From Hyphomicrobiaceae bacterium (GTDB lineage Bacteria; Pseudomonadota; Alphaproteobacteria; Rhizobiales; Hyphomicrobiaceae): a stretch of 7,975 nt of DNA. The stretch lies in NCBI GenBank assembly GCA_021775715.1, contig JAJFHI010000388.1:1-7975 (forward strand), read 5' to 3'. Below are positions 5,885 through 7,975 of this stretch, one piece after another. The notes under the pieces are model-generated. The model was given only the letters and a program-made list of their open reading frames with translations. It did no database searches and was not told where the DNA came from. Each line of letters opens with the position of its first letter. The stretch's first letter is position 1. The position numbers were made by a program, and so were the translations under genes.

Positions 5885-6175
5885 ATGTACCTTTCCAGTA
5901 AAAACGCAGAATTTTCCGCGCTTATTAAGCTCCAAAATACCATTAGCCTCAAGGTCTTAGGTTGCCAGTTCGAATTTGGCGCGTCCGGATCCGTGTGCGT
6001 TATTCAGCGCGGTCGTGCCATCGGCGCGTGGTGGTATGAAAACGAAGTCTTTAATTTTGCACTCGTCGCATACGAAACACCCGAACTGAGTGTTTCAACA
6101 ACAGAAGAACTTGTGACAACGACCGGTTCGATCGCAATTTGCGATCGCAAAATAAATCCTCGGCTTGCTGTCTAA
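5885..6175 (+). CDS. Hypothetical 96-aa protein
   Basis: A small protein I do not recognise. The ATG at 5885 gives 96 aa; the frame stays open upstream to a TTG at 5846, but that extension (RCRRNC-rich) looks less protein-like. Only a distant AGGT lies before the ATG, so the start is uncertain. The sequence begins with a helix-like NAEFSALIKLQNTISLKVLG (7-26), followed by strand-like segments SVCVIQRGRAIGAWWYENEVFNFAL (36-60, two adjacent Trp) and VAYETPELSVSTTEELV (61-77), ending in a basic tail. There is no signal peptide or membrane helix. It converges on atpC across a shared terminator, and a CtrA-like box lies upstream. Tryptophans and regular strand pattern favour a real gene; function is unknown. 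Confidence 0.55.
   Translation: MYLSSKNAEFSALIKLQNTISLKVLGCQFEFGASGSVCVIQRGRAIGAWWYENEVFNFALVAYETPELSVSTTEELVTTTGSIAICDRKINPRLAV
6129..6147. repeat. 19-bp palindrome inside the 3' end of the 96-aa gene
   Basis: CGATCGCAA (6129-6137) and TTGCGATCG (6139-6147) are perfect inverted 9-bp arms around one central T, with a GCGATCGC octamer (6141-6148) overlapping the right arm. It lies within codons for SIAICDRK. It could be a DNA-binding palindrome, or form an RNA stem of eight pairs with a three-base loop. Confidence 0.6.
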
Positions 6176-6219
6176 CATGCAAGTTTATGGGCCCGAGAGC
6201 TCCAGATCCGGTCCAAAAT

Positions 6220-6253
6220 AAAACACCACGCTCGGAAACGAACGTGGTGTTTT
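6220..6253. terminator. Bidirectional intrinsic terminator between atpC and the 96-aa gene
   Basis: Perfect 11-bp arms AAAACACCACG (6220-6230) and CGTGGTGTTTT (6243-6253). The 12-base interval can add an inner TCG/CGA stem closed by a GAAA tetraloop after one C/A mismatch. On the minus strand the stem is followed by a U-rich run (TGTTTTATTTT), suited to ending the atp operon; on the plus strand it ends in GTTTTCT, suited to the 96-aa gene. Its place between two convergent genes supports a two-way role. Confidence 0.85.
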
Positions 6254-6282
6254 CTAACTCAATCATTCGGTCGTATTGAATC

Positions 6283-6318
6283 AACCTGCGTGAAATTAGA
6301 ATCGACTTGTAGCAGGTT
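6283..6318. repeat. 7-bp inverted repeat downstream of atpC
   Basis: AACCTGC (6283-6289) and GCAGGTT (6312-6318) are perfectly complementary across a 22-base spacer, in the 3' untranslated part of the atp transcript before the terminator. No function is apparent; a stabilising 3' hairpin is one option, chance another. Confidence 0.3.
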
Positions 6319-6385
6319 TGTTGTTTCCAACCAAAAATAACACTTCAGGCATCAAACTCTAAAATTTCAACAAAAAGACGACGCT

Positions 6386-6793
6386 CTAGCTTGCCTTAGC
6401 GTGCAGGGCTTTCAGCTCGGAGATGGCCATATTTAGGTGCGCAATGGCGGCGTCGTCGTCATTTTCCGTGCTTGCAAGCGCTTCTTCTACAGCTTTCAGC
6501 TCGTCTTCCAGCATGCGCGGATCAGCTTCTTCGGTGATGAAGGCATGCTCTGTCAGAACCGTCAGACCTTCCGGATTTACTTCCGCAAAACCAGTTTTGA
6601 CGAAGATGTCGTCGATCCCTTTGTCTTTCAAGGTCACGCGAATGACGCCGGGACGCAGGGTCGTGATGACAGGTGCATGACCCGGCAGAACCGTGAACTG
6701 GCCTTCCGCACCCGGAACCTGGACTTGCTCTGCGTCGCCTGAAAGCAAAACCCGCTCAGGGCTGACAAGTTCGAATTTAAACGTTTCTGCCAT
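6386..6793 (-). CDS. atpC: ATP synthase F1 subunit epsilon
   Basis: A 135-aa cytoplasmic subunit of the F1Fo ATP synthase central stalk, which with gamma couples rotation to catalysis and can inhibit ATP hydrolysis. Residues 1-85 form the N-terminal beta-sandwich, with the family hallmark GAEGQFTVLPGHAP (28-41), LRPGVIRV (46-53) and FVKTGFAEV (64-72). Residues 92-133 form the C-terminal helical hairpin (DPRMLEDELKAVEEAL, then AAIAHLNMAISELKAL). The length is typical for the family, with nothing missing. ATG at 6793 is preceded by only a weak AAGAAG-type purine stretch, consistent with modest translation of this single-copy subunit. It is the last gene of the operon, 93 bp after atpD, and is followed by the terminator at 6220-6253. 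Confidence 0.97.
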   Translation of the reverse strand: MAETFKFELVSPERVLLSGDAEQVQVPGAEGQFTVLPGHAPVITTLRPGVIRVTLKDKGIDDIFVKTGFAEVNPEGLTVLTEHAFITEEADPRMLEDELKAVEEALASTENDDDAAIAHLNMAISELKALHAKAS

Positions 6794-6848
6794 CGCTTCT
6801 TCGTCTTTCCAATTTCAACCAGCGGTATGGCCCGCGCTCCGACCGGTA

Positions 6849-6864
6849 CGCATCTTTTCATGCG
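6849..6864 (-). promoter_or_regulatory. Small hairpin in the atpD-atpC spacer
   Basis: CGCAT and ATGCG form a 5-bp stem with a 6-base loop in the 93-bp spacer. It is not followed by a U-run, so it is not a terminator. It might influence mRNA processing or lower atpC expression relative to atpD, but such a short stem could also be chance. Confidence 0.25.
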
Positions 6865-6886
6865 AACCGTGAACAGCTCTGCCAAT

Positions 6887-7975
6887 TTACGCCGCTTCTG
6901 CCAACTTCTCAGCTTTGGCAATGGCTTCATCGATTGTGCCGACCATGTAGAACGCCTGCTCGGGAAGGTGATCGTAGTCGCCTTTGCAAAGGCCTTTGAA
7001 ACCTTTGATCGTATCAGCCAATGACACCTGCACACCAGGCGAGCCAGTGAAGACCTGCGCGACGTCAAACGGCTGCGAGAAGAAGCGCTCGATCTTACGG
7101 GCGCGCGCAACTGTCAGTTTGTCGTCTTCGGAAAGCTCGTCCATGCCAAGAATCGCGATGATGTCCTGCAGAGCTTTATAACGCTGCAGAATTTCCTGCG
7201 TCTCACGCGCAACGGCGTAGTGCTCTTCGCCCAAGATGCGTGGGTCCAACATGCGCGACGTTGAATCGAGCGGGTCCACAGCCGGGTAAATACCTTTTTC
7301 GGAAATCGCACGCGAGAGAACGGTCGTCGCGTCCAAGTGAGCGAATGTCGAAGCAGGCGCCGGGTCGGTCAAGTCGTCGGCTGGCACGTAAACGGCCTGC
7401 ACCGAAGTGATCGAACCTTTGTTCGTCGATGTAATGCGCTCCTGCATGGAACCCATGTCGGTACCAAGCGTTGGCTGATAACCCACGGCTGATGGAATAC
7501 GACCCAAAAGCGCCGACACCTCAGAACCCGCCTGCGTGAAGCGGAAGATGTTATCGACGAAGAACAAAACGTCCTGGCCTTTGTCGCGGAAGTTTTCAGC
7601 AACCGTCAAACCAGTCAGTGCCACACGGGCACGCGCACCTGGAGGCTCGTTCATTTGACCGTAAACCAGCGAACACTTCGAACCTTCAGCAGAACCGTCT
7701 GCCTTAGGGTCCTTGTTCACTTTGGATTCGATCATTTCCCAATAAAGGTCGTTACCTTCACGTGTACGCTCACCGACGCCCGCGAACACCGAATAACCAC
7801 CGTGCGTTTTCGCGATGTTGTTGATGAGTTCCATGATGAGAACCGTCTTGCCAACGCCGGCGCCGCCGAACAGGCCGATCTTGCCGCCCTTGGCGTACGG
7901 CGCGAGAAGGTCAACAACCTTGATGCCCGTGACGAGAATTTCAGATTCTGTCGATTGGTCGACGAGTGGTGGCGC
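6887..7975 (-). CDS. atpD: ATP synthase F1 subunit beta (N-terminus outside window)
   Basis: The catalytic subunit of F1, making ATP from ADP and phosphate at the inner membrane's cytoplasmic face. The frame is open to the window edge, so 362 residues are visible and roughly 110 N-terminal residues are missing; the internal ATG at 7834 is not the start, because the Walker A lies before it. In visible numbering: Walker A GGAGVGKT at 37-44 (Lys43), GERTREG at 68-74 with catalytic Glu69, Walker B LFFVD ending at Asp141, ALLGRIPSAVGYQP at 155-168, and the ATP synthase alpha/beta signature PAVDPLDSTS at 231-240. The gamma-contacting loop reads DELSEDD, where DELSEED is usual, a conservative change. 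The C-terminus ends KAEKLAEAA. All catalytic residues present are intact. It is followed by atpC, the normal order. Confidence 0.98.
   Translation of the reverse strand, partial: APPLVDQSTESEILVTGIKVVDLLAPYAKGGKIGLFGGAGVGKTVLIMELINNIAKTHGGYSVFAGVGERTREGNDLYWEMIESKVNKDPKADGSAEGSKCSLVYGQMNEPPGARARVALTGLTVAENFRDKGQDVLFFVDNIFRFTQAGSEVSALLGRIPSAVGYQPTLGTDMGSMQERITSTNKGSITSVQAVYVPADDLTDPAPASTFAHLDATTVLSRAISEKGIYPAVDPLDSTSRMLDPRILGEEHYAVARETQEILQRYKALQDIIAILGMDELSEDDKLTVARARKIERFFSQPFDVAQVFTGSPGVQVSLADTIKGFKGLCKGDYDHLPEQAFYMVGTIDEAIAKAEKLAEAA

Noticed and set aside
6423..7181. Long open frames antisense to atpC and atpD
   Set aside because: They are shadows of strongly supported ATP synthase genes, with serine-rich low-quality translations.
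1..7975. CRISPR array, insertion sequence, prophage or toxin-antitoxin/defence operon
   Set aside because: No regularly spaced repeats, transposase, terminal repeats, integrase or recognisable defence domains were found on either strand.

Overview
The window most likely comes from an alphaproteobacterial chromosome, probably Hyphomicrobiales/Rhizobiales-like. This rests mainly on the F1-ATPase beta and epsilon sequences, which read like alphaproteobacterial ones, on the atpD-atpC order, and on the moderate-to-high GC by eye. No insertion sequence, phage gene, CRISPR array, tRNA or rRNA is visible. Most of it looks like ordinary core and small accessory chromosome.

Layout. Bases 1-90 hold the last 29 codons of a plus-strand gene that starts outside the window. 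It converges on a minus-strand pair, 1704 to 118. That pair is a small DUF3291-like (dimeric alpha/beta barrel) protein followed 39 bp later by a YhiN/HI0933-family flavoprotein. A 237-bp divergent spacer with a cluster of CTGAA/TTCAG pentamers separates this pair from a plus-strand gene for a small secreted SH3-like protein with four cysteines (1942-2247). Next come an unrecognised acidic 143-aa protein (plus, 2400-2831) and a convergent four-helix membrane protein that starts at GTG (minus, 2844-3215). A 336-bp stretch with no supportable gene follows.

The most distinctive gene is minus 3552-5492. It encodes a 646-aa exported protein with a signal peptide, a very lysine/arginine-rich segment, a proline-rich linker and a papain/NlpC-like catalytic region with candidate residues Cys183, His291 and Asp308. 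Its upstream region carries three copies of one 7-mer, two in one orientation and one inverted, which could form mutually exclusive stems in a leader RNA. The same intergenic region, on the side of the divergent 96-aa gene (plus, 5885-6175), contains a TTAA-N7-TTAA sequence matching the CtrA box of alphaproteobacteria.

From 6386 to the right edge lies the 3' end of the ATP synthase F1 operon on the minus strand: atpC (complete) and atpD (N-terminus cut off by the window edge). A strong 11-bp hairpin at 6220-6253, with U-rich flanks on both strands, separates the atp operon from the convergent 96-aa gene and probably terminates both.

Functionally, only atpD/atpC form an obvious complex. The remaining genes are small or poorly characterised. 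Three of them (the SH3-like protein, the membrane protein and the papain-like protein) are predicted to act in the envelope. I see no multi-gene defence or mobile system here.
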